Under the pieces are notes generated by a model. That model did no database searches, was not told the origin of the DNA, and saw only the letters and a program-made list of their open reading frames with translations. The position numbers and the translations under genes are program-made. A stretch of DNA of 64,000 nt from CAJXMH01 sp040220135 (GTDB taxonomy: Bacteria; Bacteroidota; Bacteroidia; Flavobacteriales_E; Vicingaceae), in the NCBI GenBank assembly GCA_040220135.1, contig JAVJTT010000025.1, forward strand, positions 1 to 64,000. Direction: 5' to 3'. Each line of letters opens with the position of its first letter. The first letter of the stretch is position 1. Shown here piece after piece: positions 27,043 through 36,756 of this stretch.

Positions 27043-28139
27043 CTAACAATGGCTTCTTTAAAACGACTCGCAACAACCCCAATTGAATATTCTTTTTCAA
27101 TAAACTGAGCTGCTTTTTCACCTATTCTCTTTGCTTCTTTAGGATGATTCAAGATCCAATTTATTTTTTTTGCAACCTCTTCAGTATTATGAAAGTCAAC
27201 CACGAAACCAGTTTCACCCTCAATAATCAAATCAACTGCAGCACCTGCCCTTTTGGACACTAAAGTAGGTATGGCAGCGCTCATGGCTTCATTTAGCACT
27301 AAGCCCCAAATATCAGCTTCAGTTTGAAAAAGAAATACATCTGCTTTCGCGTAATACTTAGGCACTTCATCTCGCTGCTTAAAGCCATGAAACTTAATCA
27401 AATCTTCCAGCCCCTTCTTTTGAACTTCTAATTCAAGTTCTTTTCTGCTTTCTCCATCGCCAACTACATCAAAAATAAAATCGGTTCTGACCTTTCTCAA
27501 TTCATCTATTACTTTAAGTAAAGGAAAAAGGTTTTTCAGGGGAGTTAAATAACCTAAGTAAAGCAGGCGTCTAACTAGACTTACCTCTCTTTCTTTCTCC
27601 ACCATCGCTGAAATTTTAGCAGCATCAACGGAATTACCTATTGCATAAACTCGATCAAGAGGAGCGCCTAGTTCATGCATATATTGCTTTGCCATGCTAC
27701 CATAGGCGATAAACCCTTTTGCATAATTAATCACAACTCTTCTATATAGCTTTTTTAGAAATGAAGTTTTTCTATTGCCAATTTCAACAGAACCACTCCA
27801 AATGAAATAGGGTATTTTAGTTATGAAACTATGAAACATCGTCTTCAGTGTAGCTTTGTTAAATCCTGATACTACAATTAAATCCGGATCCTCTATTTTT
27901 AAACAATCAGTAAGACCTAGGTATGTGATATTTCCGTTGTCCCCCCCACTTTTTTCTAATACTTTATAGTTGAATTCACAAGTTTCTAGTTCTACCTTAT
28001 TCTTTCTGAAAGCATATCCTGCGGCACCAAAAATCACAGTTAGTTTTATTCTCTCTTCTAACAACAATAAGTTAAGCTGATTAAACAGGGGAATCCGATA
28101 GTGATTAGGGATATTGGTAACAATGACTACTTTTTCCAT
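27039..28139 (-). CDS. GT4-family glycosyltransferase
   Basis: A 366-residue GT-B enzyme beginning 'MEKVVIVTNIPNHYRIPLF'. Landmarks are 'AIGNSVDAAKI', 'LLYLGYLTPLKNLFPLLKV', 'VGDGESRKELE', 'ADVFLFQTEADIWGLVLNEAM' and 'KRAGAAVDLIIEGETGF'. The ATG at 28139 overlaps the asnB stop (TAATG), a coupled arrangement. An in-frame ATG four codons upstream lies inside asnB and is less likely. Its role is capsule repeat-unit assembly. Confidence 0.92.
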   Translation of the reverse strand: MEKVVIVTNIPNHYRIPLFNQLNLLLLEERIKLTVIFGAAGYAFRKNKVELETCEFNYKVLEKSGGDNGNITYLGLTDCLKIEDPDLIVVSGFNKATLKTMFHSFITKIPYFIWSGSVEIGNRKTSFLKKLYRRVVINYAKGFIAYGSMAKQYMHELGAPLDRVYAIGNSVDAAKISAMVEKEREVSLVRRLLYLGYLTPLKNLFPLLKVIDELRKVRTDFIFDVVGDGESRKELELEVQKKGLEDLIKFHGFKQRDEVPKYYAKADVFLFQTEADIWGLVLNEAMSAAIPTLVSKRAGAAVDLIIEGETGFVVDFHNTEEVAKKINWILNHPKEAKRIGEKAAQFIEKEYSIGVVASRFKEAIVR

Positions 28140-30037
28140 TAGATCATCCAACGTTTAAACCAATTCAATAGAAAATAAAATGTCCACAACTGCTTGGTAT
28201 AATCTTGACTCCCCTTTTTTGCCTTGCTAATCAAATGTTGAATCTTGGAATACTCAAGTAAATCGAAATCCTTACAGAAACTTTTTGCCTCTTGTTCCAA
28301 ATAGTCTAACATGATTTCATTGCCCCATTCTCGCAAAGGAACACAAAATCCCATTTTAGGTCGATAAAGAATGTCTTTCGGTAATAAGCTTTCTAAACTC
28401 TTTTTCAAAATGTACTTCGGTTCTTGATTTTTCATTTTCAAAGCAGAAGGCGTTTGAAAGGCCAAATCGATTAAACGAAAGTCTAAAAAAGGCGCTCGAC
28501 CTTCAATGGAATGCATCATGTTTAACTTATCTAGTCGATACAAAAACAAATTGGGAATCTTGTCCTTTAAGCCGGTATAGGAAAGATAATGCAGAAAGTC
28601 TTGATGGTCATTTCCATTCCATTGATTATACTGCTGCTTTAGAGCTAAAACACTCTGATATGAATCCGCTGTCTTATTCCGCTCAACGAAAGCATCGGCT
28701 AAGAATTGTTTTTTTGAATTCTCTTTAAAGCCACTGGCGCTGCTCCAATAAAAATCTTGTCCCAATGCTGAGCGTTCGAGCATTTCATGAATGGGATTGC
28801 CGGATTTTTTAACTCCATAAGCTTTTGCTGTCAACTGTTTCAAGGGTGACGGCAACTTCCCATAAGCATCAAAATAGGGCTTCCACTTTAAATACTTTTG
28901 CCAATTTCGGTAACCACCCCACAATTCATCCGCGCCGTCTCCGGTCAAGATTACTTTGTTTCCTTTTTCAGCCGCGAGTTGAGATAAAAAGTAAATGGGA
29001 ATACAAGTGGTGTCTGCTAGAGGCTCATCAAAAATATCCACCATTTTAGGTAGTAAATCCTTAAAATCTTGAGGTTCGATTTCTTTAACTATGTGTTGGG
29101 TCGAAAATCGCTTGGCAATACTTTCTGCATAGGTTTGTTCATCGTAAGCAGCTTGGCCTTTAAAACCAATTGAAAAGGTAGAAACGGCTTGATTGGTAAA
29201 TTGGCTCATCAAACCTACAATGGCACTAGAATCAACTCCCCCACTTAAAAATGCGCCCACCGGAACATCACTTCGCATTCTTAAGCTTACCGAATCTTGG
29301 AGACTTTCTAATAACTGCTTTTCTAGTTCCTCCTCCTCAAAATTTTGAGTTTGATTTGCCGGTTGCCAATACTCATTAAGTTGAACTTCTCCTGAAGTTG
29401 AAACTACCATAGAACAAGCCGGGGGAAGTTTATAGATGTCTTTAAACATACTGCTTGGAGCACTTAATTGATTGAAGGTCAAAAAGTCATAAAAGGCTTT
29501 TTCATCTAACTCTTTTTTTACCCAAGGTAAAGTCAGTAAACTCTTGAGCTCTGAGGCAAAAGCAAAGTGTCCCCCATGCTTGGTGTAATACAAGGGCTTT
29601 TGTCCGGCACGATCTCTAGCAAGGAGTAATTGTTGTTCCGTCGCATCCCAATAAGCAAAGGCAAACATTCCATTGAGCTTATTCAAAGCCTGCAAACCTT
29701 GCTTTTTCAACAAATGAAGTAAGACTTCGGTATCGGTTTTGGAAGAAAGCTCTGTCAGTCCTTCCGAAATTATCAATTCACGGTAATTATAGATTTCTCC
29801 ATTGTAAACCAAACAATCCTCTCCTTGCTTGAATTGCATCGGTTGGTGACCTGAGGCTGATAAATCAAGGATGCTCAACCTTTGGTGGCCAAAATGCAAA
29901 TTATGCTCTCGATTACTCCAATATCCTTCATCATCCGGACCACGATGTGCAATCTGAGCATTCATCTTAGACACAAGCTGCTTGGGTTCTTGTAACACTT
30001 GTGAACTTACATTATAGATGCCATTGATACCGCACAT
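28139..30037 (-). CDS. asnB: Asparagine synthase (glutamine-hydrolysing), capsule type
   Basis: A 632-residue class II amidotransferase. The mature N-terminal nucleophile Cys2 is present ('MCGINGIYNV'), with 'HRGPDDEGYW' and 'LVYNGEIYNYRELI' completing the glutaminase domain. The synthetase domain has the PP-loop 'FLSGGVDSSAIVGL' and 'TGDGADELWGGY'. In glycan loci, AsnB paralogues often amidate a sugar acid rather than make free asparagine. It lies between two nucleotidyltransferase-like genes and a glycosyltransferase, so a glycan amidation role is plausible. Compare the Cys-less homologue at 43930-45852. Confidence 0.93.
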   Translation of the reverse strand: MCGINGIYNVSSQVLQEPKQLVSKMNAQIAHRGPDDEGYWSNREHNLHFGHQRLSILDLSASGHQPMQFKQGEDCLVYNGEIYNYRELIISEGLTELSSKTDTEVLLHLLKKQGLQALNKLNGMFAFAYWDATEQQLLLARDRAGQKPLYYTKHGGHFAFASELKSLLTLPWVKKELDEKAFYDFLTFNQLSAPSSMFKDIYKLPPACSMVVSTSGEVQLNEYWQPANQTQNFEEEELEKQLLESLQDSVSLRMRSDVPVGAFLSGGVDSSAIVGLMSQFTNQAVSTFSIGFKGQAAYDEQTYAESIAKRFSTQHIVKEIEPQDFKDLLPKMVDIFDEPLADTTCIPIYFLSQLAAEKGNKVILTGDGADELWGGYRNWQKYLKWKPYFDAYGKLPSPLKQLTAKAYGVKKSGNPIHEMLERSALGQDFYWSSASGFKENSKKQFLADAFVERNKTADSYQSVLALKQQYNQWNGNDHQDFLHYLSYTGLKDKIPNLFLYRLDKLNMMHSIEGRAPFLDFRLIDLAFQTPSALKMKNQEPKYILKKSLESLLPKDILYRPKMGFCVPLREWGNEIMLDYLEQEAKSFCKDFDLLEYSKIQHLISKAKKGSQDYTKQLWTFYFLLNWFKRWMI

Positions 30038-30108
30038 TACCTACCCCCTTAATCGAATTAGCATACATTCTCCAAAAATATTCAATCTATAACTCACAAA
30101 TAAAGCCT

Positions 30109-31086
30109 TTAAATGATTTGATTGGCAAAAGAAGAGAACATGGCATCAAAATGAGGCAATTTCTTTCGGTTGTAATGCTTATACGCTTGTAATTCCTGTA
30201 TACGATGTTTGAATAAATTATCTTGATCTTGGTGATTAAAAGGAAGTTGACAGTCAAAATGGTTAAAGCGAAGGTTAAGATTATACCATTTTTTACTTCT
30301 TTTTAAAAGTGTTTTAGGAAGACTTAAACCATTCAATAGGCAACTAAGTTTATCCCCTTTTTTAATGCGAACATTCTTGCCGTAGCCATAAGATTCCATC
30401 TCAGGAAGAAACATAAATTGCTTGTTGCTAGCTAATTCTATCAAAGTTGATTCTAAAATATGACGATATTCGCTCAACCAATTCTCAAACTCCTTTGCGT
30501 TAAAAGGGTTTTCAAACCAATTATCGAGCATTTCTAAAAACTCTTGAACAGCATCAAAAAGTGGGCCTTCTGTAATATTCAGAAAAGCCAAATCGTATCG
30601 AATGGCTTTTATTTCTTGCAAGATGGAACGGAGTTTAATTACGCCATAAGCTCGCTGAATACTAATTTCAATGTAGTTCTTGAAAAGAAATTCTAAAGCT
30701 GTTTGTCTTTTAATTTGAATGATTTGCGAAGCATCAACTTCTACCAAATCTTTCACTTCATTGCCCCAAATGCAATTTAAATTATCCCAAAAAGTATACG
30801 GATTAGTTCGTTGAAAAAAGGACTCTGAGGCCCCGGCTAAGCTATGAGTAAAGATATAGCGATCCGTTTCTGTGTAATGTTGAGTTGGGTCTAGCAAGCA
30901 TTCGGCTTCATTTTCAAACACCACAATTAAATCTAGATCTGAAATACCCGGATGATTCACATTACCCATTCTGTAGATGGCCTTTATGGCTTCTTCGCGA
31001 GTGAGTAATTCTAGCATTCGTTCTACGGAATTTTCATAGGCCTTTGGCTCTAAATAGCGGGGAACACTGAGATACTGTAGACTCAC
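30109..31086 (-). CDS. Nucleotidyltransferase-fold protein (uncharacterised)
   Basis: A 325-residue protein. Residues 35-58 contain 'YRMGNVNHPGISDLDLIVVF', a variant of the pol-beta nucleotidyltransferase G-[GS]-x(7-13)-D-x-[DE] motif. The usual GS is replaced by GN. The remainder is helical and has no recognised domain. It starts with GTG overlapping the stop of the upstream paralogue-like gene (GTGA). Two consecutive NT-fold genes next to asnB suggest a two-protein step, perhaps nucleotidyl or phosphoryl transfer onto a glycan precursor. The function is not known. Confidence 0.6.
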   Translation of the reverse strand: MSLQYLSVPRYLEPKAYENSVERMLELLTREEAIKAIYRMGNVNHPGISDLDLIVVFENEAECLLDPTQHYTETDRYIFTHSLAGASESFFQRTNPYTFWDNLNCIWGNEVKDLVEVDASQIIQIKRQTALEFLFKNYIEISIQRAYGVIKLRSILQEIKAIRYDLAFLNITEGPLFDAVQEFLEMLDNWFENPFNAKEFENWLSEYRHILESTLIELASNKQFMFLPEMESYGYGKNVRIKKGDKLSCLLNGLSLPKTLLKRSKKWYNLNLRFNHFDCQLPFNHQDQDNLFKHRIQELQAYKHYNRKKLPHFDAMFSSFANQII

Positions 31087-32114
31087 TTTTCTTCAATTTT
31101 AAGTTTCTCTTCCATCCGTTCAATCAGCTTAAGCATTTCCAAATATGAAATTTCCTCAACTATTTTCTTTATTTGTCCTTTAGGCATTGGGGCATACCTT
31201 CTACCCCACTTTCGAAAAGAATAATTCCCATGACAAAGCCAAAATTTTTGCCAAAAATTTAAGGAATAATCCCATTGGGACCGTAGGCCCGAAACTTTAT
31301 CCATCACCTCCCATTCTGCTTCCGAAAAATACTTAGGCGCTTCTAAAAAACTTTGTTTTTTGTCGATAGCCGTTTGATTTTTTGCTTGTAAAAACAAGGC
31401 AGGTAAAAGCATAAATTGACTGATCACACTCTTTAATTGGTATACATTGAAAGCTGAAAGCTCTTGACTCAAATGCCGTTTCAACGACTTCTTCATCACC
31501 CAAAAAGCCTGGGCATATTCTGCTTTTGAGGGATCATTGTAGGCCAATTTCAACTGCATTCCTTTATCCGGTAATAAAGATTTACTCACAGAAAATAGCT
31601 CCGGTGGAAAATAGGTAATTGGATAGTCATTTAGCATTTCTTTAGTCATGACAAACCAGCCATGATGCTGCAAAGGGTCGTATTGATAAAAGAGCTTAGA
31701 AAGTTGATTTAAATTTTGACAGACTTTCGCTAAGGTTTCGGGGGATTCAAAAGCCTTTTCATTTAGGATTACCAAGGCATCAAAATCGCTGTAGTTAATT
31801 TCTTCATCATTAGCCAAACTACCGTGAAGATAAGCTCCTTCTAAGTAAGGTTCTACATCAATTTGATTTAGCCAAGCTATTAACTTTTTTACCCATTCAT
31901 TATCTCCTTGATAGAATGGAACTTCAATGTCTTTAGTTTGTTGAACGACAATAGTCGCTTGCAAGTCTTTGGAAATATATAAGTGTTTTGCTTGCTTTCG
32001 AAAAACAGCTTTCTGCTTGAATAGGGAGTTGATCAGATCTGCTTTACTCAAACCTCCACGATTGATCAATCGGATTAGTGCAGTATGCCATGCTGATTGT
32101 GCTTTAAGTTGCAT
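31083..32114 (-). CDS. Nucleotidyltransferase-domain protein
   Basis: A 343-residue protein with a clear NT-fold motif, 'GAYLHGSLANDEEINYSDFDALVIL' near residues 120-145, containing GS and two metal-binding Asp residues (DxD). Outside this domain it is helical and unassigned. ATG at 32114 is chosen; it overlaps the end of the flippase gene by 11 bases. A GTG 63 bases upstream would lie well inside that gene. It is translationally linked to the following GTG-start NT-like gene. Nucleotidyl transfer is likely, but the substrate is unknown. Confidence 0.7.
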   Translation of the reverse strand: MQLKAQSAWHTALIRLINRGGLSKADLINSLFKQKAVFRKQAKHLYISKDLQATIVVQQTKDIEVPFYQGDNEWVKKLIAWLNQIDVEPYLEGAYLHGSLANDEEINYSDFDALVILNEKAFESPETLAKVCQNLNQLSKLFYQYDPLQHHGWFVMTKEMLNDYPITYFPPELFSVSKSLLPDKGMQLKLAYNDPSKAEYAQAFWVMKKSLKRHLSQELSAFNVYQLKSVISQFMLLPALFLQAKNQTAIDKKQSFLEAPKYFSEAEWEVMDKVSGLRSQWDYSLNFWQKFWLCHGNYSFRKWGRRYAPMPKGQIKKIVEEISYLEMLKLIERMEEKLKIEEK

Positions 32115-33432
32115 GCTTTGCCTCCTTACTTGATTTTGTGTAGGTTGTAATAGCAAAAATAGTCTGCGCCCCTCCACTTGTTACCAGAAGGCCTAAAGCA
32201 ACTCCACTAGCTCCCATGCTTGGTACAGTTAAATACGCAAGAACAACACCTAAGAGAAGGAAAACTGCCTCTGTCCAAAACCTAAATTGAACCAACCCCA
32301 TGCTGAGTATCATAGGCAAATTCCAAAACAAAAGGGCTGATAAAATGGCATTAGCAGCCAAGTAAATAAAAGGCTTGGCAGCAGGTAGGAAGTCACTTCC
32401 ATAGGTCAACTGAATGACATCTACTCGGAAAAGATAGAGTCCTCCCATAATCAAGATTAGAGGTACAACCAATAGTTTTGAAACCTTTGAGATCATGAGT
32501 TGAATTTCTCCAAACTTACGTTGACTAATTAGGTGAGATAATTGCGGGAATAAGGTGTTCGCAATGGGATCTACCAAAATGAGAATGGTTTGCGCCAACT
32601 TCTTTGCTATGTTGTAAAAGGCCACGGCAGAAGGTCCACTTAAAGCCCCTAAGAGTAACACATCTCCATTATTGGAGAGATTTTTTAAAATGCGACTGCC
32701 GGTATTCGACAAAGTAAAATTGATGATCTCACTCTTTTCCGACTGTATGGCAGTGACCTTGGCTTTCCAAAATTGACCAATTTGAGTGGATAGGATGAAC
32801 CAAGCCGAAGTGTTAAAAATAATACTTCCTACTAGCCTTACTCCTACTAAAGCAATAAAGAAATATTTGAAATTTTTAGGATAAAGATAAAGTACGATTG
32901 CTACTACTGCTAATTCCAGAGCAACTTTAATAATATCGATAATGGACCTCTGTTTGAATTTATAAAAGAGCCGCAATAGGCCAATGCTGGGCACATCGAT
33001 AAAAGCTGTAGAACTAACTAATCCAAATAGAATGATGTAAAGTTGAAGGTTAGGACGATCAAAAAAGACATCGTAAAATAAAAATGTTGCCCCAATAATG
33101 ATAAGATTAGATATAAATCCTAAAACCAATGAAGTTCCTACCATGGCTTTTAAAAAGGCTTGAAATTTCGCTTGCTTATTTTGTCCTAGAAAGTCAGCTC
33201 CAAACTTAATAATTACTGATCCTAGGGTGAACTGCAAGAACTGATGAATCAAGATGGCGAAGGCAGCAATTAAATTAAAAACCCCAAAGAGCTCTACCCC
33301 TAGTCCGCGAGAGATTACGATGCTTTTCACGAACATCATTACGGCGCGGAAGAGGTTTCCTCCTAATACCCAAGAGCTGTTCTTAATTAAGAGCTTGGTT
33401 TGACCATCAAAATATTTTATGAATCTTTTCAA
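32104..33432 (-). CDS. Oligosaccharide flippase (Wzx/MATE-like)
   Basis: A 442-residue polytopic inner-membrane protein with 12-14 hydrophobic helices. The N-terminal 'NSSWVLGGNLFRAVMMFVKSIVISRGLGVELFGVFNLI' region (amphipathic helix and first two TM segments) is typical of the polysaccharide-synthase/Wzx family. It flips lipid-linked repeat units to the periplasm for polymerisation. The start codon is TTG (TTGAAAAGA); no ATG occurs near the N-terminus. It lies 21 bases after the Wzc-like kinase gene. Confidence 0.92.
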   Translation of the reverse strand: MKRFIKYFDGQTKLLIKNSSWVLGGNLFRAVMMFVKSIVISRGLGVELFGVFNLIAAFAILIHQFLQFTLGSVIIKFGADFLGQNKQAKFQAFLKAMVGTSLVLGFISNLIIIGATFLFYDVFFDRPNLQLYIILFGLVSSTAFIDVPSIGLLRLFYKFKQRSIIDIIKVALELAVVAIVLYLYPKNFKYFFIALVGVRLVGSIIFNTSAWFILSTQIGQFWKAKVTAIQSEKSEIINFTLSNTGSRILKNLSNNGDVLLLGALSGPSAVAFYNIAKKLAQTILILVDPIANTLFPQLSHLISQRKFGEIQLMISKVSKLLVVPLILIMGGLYLFRVDVIQLTYGSDFLPAAKPFIYLAANAILSALLFWNLPMILSMGLVQFRFWTEAVFLLLGVVLAYLTVPSMGASGVALGLLVTSGGAQTIFAITTYTKSSKEAKHAT

Positions 33433-33453
33433 AAGGAGATAGCAGCTTAATTC

Positions 33454-35796
33454 TTAAGTGTCTTTCTTAAGACTAGGCCACTTCTGATTCTTATCCTCTT
33501 CATAATAACCATAGGCATAGCCTTTCTTCCGAGAACTAAAGTTATAGATCAAGCTTATGTTCTTCTTCTCATCTTTTCGGTAGATCTCGTTCAAGTTCGC
33601 GATAAACTCGCGCTTGGTATAATCTTGTCGACAGATAAAAAGCGTTAGGTCTGCCCACTTCTTTAAGATCAAGGCATCTGTCACTAAACCTACCGGTGGA
33701 GAATCGATGATTATATAATCAAACTCTTCTTTAAGCTTTGCGATTAAGGCTTCAGTTCGCTCAACCATAATCAACTCTGAAGGGTTCGGTGGATTGGGAC
33801 CTGAAGTGATGTAGTATAAATTATCCAACTCAGAAGAGTTCACAATCTCATTGATCTCAGCATTTCCACTTAAGTAATTGCTTAATCCCTTGCCATTCTC
33901 AACATTAAGGTAGTTGTGAATTTGGGGTTTGCGTAAATCAAATCCAAGCAATACGGTCTTTTTACCGCTAGCCGCCATCACACTTGCCAAATTGATTGCC
34001 GTAAAAGTTTTGCCTTCTTTAGGCACTGAAGAAGAAATCAGCACTACATAGGGAAATTGATTGTGCTGAAAGAAGGAAAGATTGGCTCTCAATAATCGGA
34101 ATGACTCTGAAATGGCAGACTTTGGACGCTCCTTGATAACCAATTTATTACCATTTACTTTAGCTTGGGGCAGAGTTCCTAAAATGGGAATGTTGGTGCT
34201 ACTGCTTAATTCATCTTTGGTGCGTATGGTATCGTTCAAAAAGTCGCGTAGCACTAATATAATGCCGGGTATAAATAGCCCCAGCAAAATAGAAATCATA
34301 TAGGTTAATCGTCGGTTGGGAGCTACCGGAGCTAAGCGGCTCAGTCGCGCGGGCTCAATAATCTTGCAATCAGGGGTATTAGAAGAACGTTGAATAGCGG
34401 CATTGGATCGTTTTTCCATCAAGAACAAATAAATGTTCTCATTCAGCTGCAGTAGTCGATTCAGGCTTACTAGCTGCCGCTCTGAACTAGGTAATTTCTT
34501 AGCGCTTTCACTTAACTTATTAGACCGCTTATTTAAGTTGGCCAAAATAATCTCATTGGCTTGTGACAATTCCTCTATGCTTTCACGAATGGCTTTTACC
34601 ACATCTTGCATTCGCTTGTCAATTTGATCGACCAAGGGATTTTGATCATTCCCTTGATTGAGCATACTTTGCTTGCTCAGGTTTAGATTGATCAGTTCTG
34701 CTACCAATTGGTTGATCACATCGTCATCAATTCCAAAAGCAGAAGGAGCAACTAGCTTTTGAAGCTCTTCTTCTTCGTTCTTCTTTAGGTTCTTTCTCAA
34801 GTACTCATAGTACTCTTCCATCACTTGATGTTGAGCTTTTTGGGTTTCGATTTCATTGTAGCGGTCCATTAGCATTTGAGCTTCTATACTCACGTCAGAG
34901 ATCTCACTTGTGGACTTAAAGTTTTCTAAACTCGCTTCCCTACTGTTTAAGGAATCTGAAATTAATTTTAATTGATTGTCAATGAAGTCAATGGTATTAT
35001 CTGCCACTTCGTTCTTTTCTGCTAAACTTTGTACTACATACTCTTCAATCAAAGTATTTAGGAAATCCTTGGCTTTCTCAGGAACTGATGAGCTCATTTT
35101 AAGCGTTATCAAACTGCTCATAGTCTCCGATTCCTCTACTTCTATAAGATTTTTATATTGGTAGGTAGCTTGAGCTGGTGAAGTTAAGTGTATATAATAG
35201 GTTCTATCCTGAAGCTCAAGAGCACTTTCATCTTTATACAAGCTAAAATTGCTTCCATTAAAACTAATACGCTGTCCAAAACCGTACTCCCCCTCTACCT
35301 CTTCGTCGTTAATGCTTAGCTTAAATGTCTCTGATGAAAGGCACTCAACCTTAAAGGAGTAACTGTAATTCTCTAATTGGTTTTGAAGATCATAATTAAG
35401 CTCAAAAGGTTTTTGAAGGTAGATTTCTCGGCTTCCTAAGCTGCTTTCTTGTTTGTAAGTTACATTTAGCTTTAGCTTCTCTACCGTTGACTTGATCAAA
35501 GGAAAAGACTGCATCACCATGGCCTCATCATGATTCTTACCAAAGGGCATACGGTAGGCACGTCCAAAAAGTAAATCGTTTGGGTCTGTCGGTTGGTTGT
35601 TACCCTTTACTTTAACCGTTGTTTCTACTTGATATACATTCGGTTTGAAACGCAAGAGCAAAAAGGCCAACGCAAATAAAACAATTACACCTATCAAAAA
35701 CCAAGGCCACTTTTTGGCATAGCGATTCAAGGCATTTTTAATGCTCGATATCTCCCTTTCGTTCTCCTCTTGAATGTTTAGCTCTTCATTTCCCAT
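33454..35796 (-). CDS. Polysaccharide co-polymerase / BY-type tyrosine autokinase (Wzc-like)
   Basis: A 780-residue protein: cytosolic N-terminus, TM1 near residues 32-50, a periplasmic Wzz region with long coiled coils (about 255-460), and TM2 around 'YMISILLGLFIPGIILVL'. The cytosolic BY-kinase has Walker A 'SSVPKEGKTFTAINLA' (GKT at 595-597), Walker A' 'LGFDLRKPQ' and Walker B 'DYIIIDSPP'. The C-terminal tail has the Tyr cluster 'YAYGYYEED' for autophosphorylation. It controls chain length and export with the OPX lipoprotein, whose gene is 12 bases upstream. ATG at 35796 is preferred to a TTG nine bases earlier. Confidence 0.95.
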   Translation of the reverse strand: MGNEELNIQEENEREISSIKNALNRYAKKWPWFLIGVIVLFALAFLLLRFKPNVYQVETTVKVKGNNQPTDPNDLLFGRAYRMPFGKNHDEAMVMQSFPLIKSTVEKLKLNVTYKQESSLGSREIYLQKPFELNYDLQNQLENYSYSFKVECLSSETFKLSINDEEVEGEYGFGQRISFNGSNFSLYKDESALELQDRTYYIHLTSPAQATYQYKNLIEVEESETMSSLITLKMSSSVPEKAKDFLNTLIEEYVVQSLAEKNEVADNTIDFIDNQLKLISDSLNSREASLENFKSTSEISDVSIEAQMLMDRYNEIETQKAQHQVMEEYYEYLRKNLKKNEEEELQKLVAPSAFGIDDDVINQLVAELINLNLSKQSMLNQGNDQNPLVDQIDKRMQDVVKAIRESIEELSQANEIILANLNKRSNKLSESAKKLPSSERQLVSLNRLLQLNENIYLFLMEKRSNAAIQRSSNTPDCKIIEPARLSRLAPVAPNRRLTYMISILLGLFIPGIILVLRDFLNDTIRTKDELSSSTNIPILGTLPQAKVNGNKLVIKERPKSAISESFRLLRANLSFFQHNQFPYVVLISSSVPKEGKTFTAINLASVMAASGKKTVLLGFDLRKPQIHNYLNVENGKGLSNYLSGNAEINEIVNSSELDNLYYITSGPNPPNPSELIMVERTEALIAKLKEEFDYIIIDSPPVGLVTDALILKKWADLTLFICRQDYTKREFIANLNEIYRKDEKKNISLIYNFSSRKKGYAYGYYEEDKNQKWPSLKKDT

Positions 35797-35808
35797 TATC
35801 GTCAATTT

Positions 35809-36594
35809 CTACCTCGAAAGGATATTCGCTAAAGTTACAATTACGGTTAAACCCGAGAGCAATAGTGGCAACGCATTATCACTGCTAAATTTCTTCACTT
35901 TTAAAGGCATCACATGGATCACATCATTAGGCTGAACATAATAATAAGGGGAATTAACAAAAGCTGGGTCCGTCACATCGAGGTAATAGACCTTTACTTT
36001 CCCATCTATTTTACGAATCAACTTTACACGCTTACGGTCAGCAAAGTCTGTTAAATCATTGCCTAAGCCCACGGCATCAAAAAAGGTAGGCTGATTGGTA
36101 ATCAGTTGATAAAAGCCAGGCGTATTAAACTCACCCAATAAAGTGACATTGTAATTAGTCATGTATACCTTAACTGTGGGGTTGGAAATAAATCCTTTGC
36201 AGCTTTCAACTATTTCTTGATGAAATTCATTTCTTGTTTTATTTGCGGCTTCTACTTCGCCAATCACAGGAAGAATAATTTTGCCATTATCTTGTACTTG
36301 ATAATCGTGAACAGAGGGAGTTTGTTGAATTAAGTTCTGTGTAGAGCCTTTTGAGTCTTCAATGCTAACTTCGTTAGTCCCCAATTTCAGGCCTTTCATG
36401 GGATCTTGAACTTTAATGTAAAAGCGATCTCCTGGCTGAATTTTGTATTCCCAATTCTGCGCTTCATATTGCTCCATTTCTTCGCCATCGAAGTTCTCTA
36501 AATACACCACCTTTTTAGTTGGGATACAAGATGTTACCAGAGCCAGGCAAAAAAGTACTGCAATTGGAATTGCTTTATTCAAGTGAAGTCTCAT
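35809..36594 (-). CDS. Polysaccharide export lipoprotein (OPX/Wza family)
   Basis: A 261-residue lipoprotein. The signal peptide ends in the lipobox 'LVTSC' (Cys23), followed by a conserved 'IPTKKVVYLENFDGEEM'. A Poly_export domain ('YKIQPGDRFYIKVQDP') and an SLBB domain ('LLGEFNTPGFYQLIT', 'DFADRKRVKLIR') follow. The C-terminal hydrophobic helix 'ALPLLLSGLTVIVTLANIL' matches the short OPX class that pairs with an outer-membrane barrel. It is the first gene of the capsule operon. Its N-terminal coding sequence is partly duplicated at 39306-39428. Confidence 0.93.
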   Translation of the reverse strand: MRLHLNKAIPIAVLFCLALVTSCIPTKKVVYLENFDGEEMEQYEAQNWEYKIQPGDRFYIKVQDPMKGLKLGTNEVSIEDSKGSTQNLIQQTPSVHDYQVQDNGKIILPVIGEVEAANKTRNEFHQEIVESCKGFISNPTVKVYMTNYNVTLLGEFNTPGFYQLITNQPTFFDAVGLGNDLTDFADRKRVKLIRKIDGKVKVYYLDVTDPAFVNSPYYYVQPNDVIHVMPLKVKKFSSDNALPLLLSGLTVIVTLANILSR

Positions 36595-36611
36595 TAAAAT
36601 AAATTGAAAAG

Positions 36612-36619
36612 TAAAAGTA
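36612..36619 (-). promoter_or_regulatory. Probable -7 element (TACTTTTA) of the capsule operon
   Basis: A minus-strand TAnnTTTG-like octamer 17 bases upstream of the OPX start. The same block, CCGCTAC followed by [TA]TTTAC, occurs upstream of the truncated OPX copy (about 39452-39462). This conservation supports its being a real promoter element. Confidence 0.45.
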
Positions 36620-36756
36620 GCGGAAATTCTAAAACCTGATTAAGTTAAAGGGGTCCAATAGTAATTGATTAAAATAAACTCAATACTTTCGTTCAAAGAT
36701 AGAACCTAATAGGCTTTAATCTTATCATTCAGATTTTTTTAATTGCACCTTACAAG

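Noticed and set aside
28139..30037. AsnB in the capsule locus as a second lasso cyclase
   Set aside because: It has Cys2 (MCGI) and a full glutaminase domain, so it is a normal glutamine-dependent amidotransferase.
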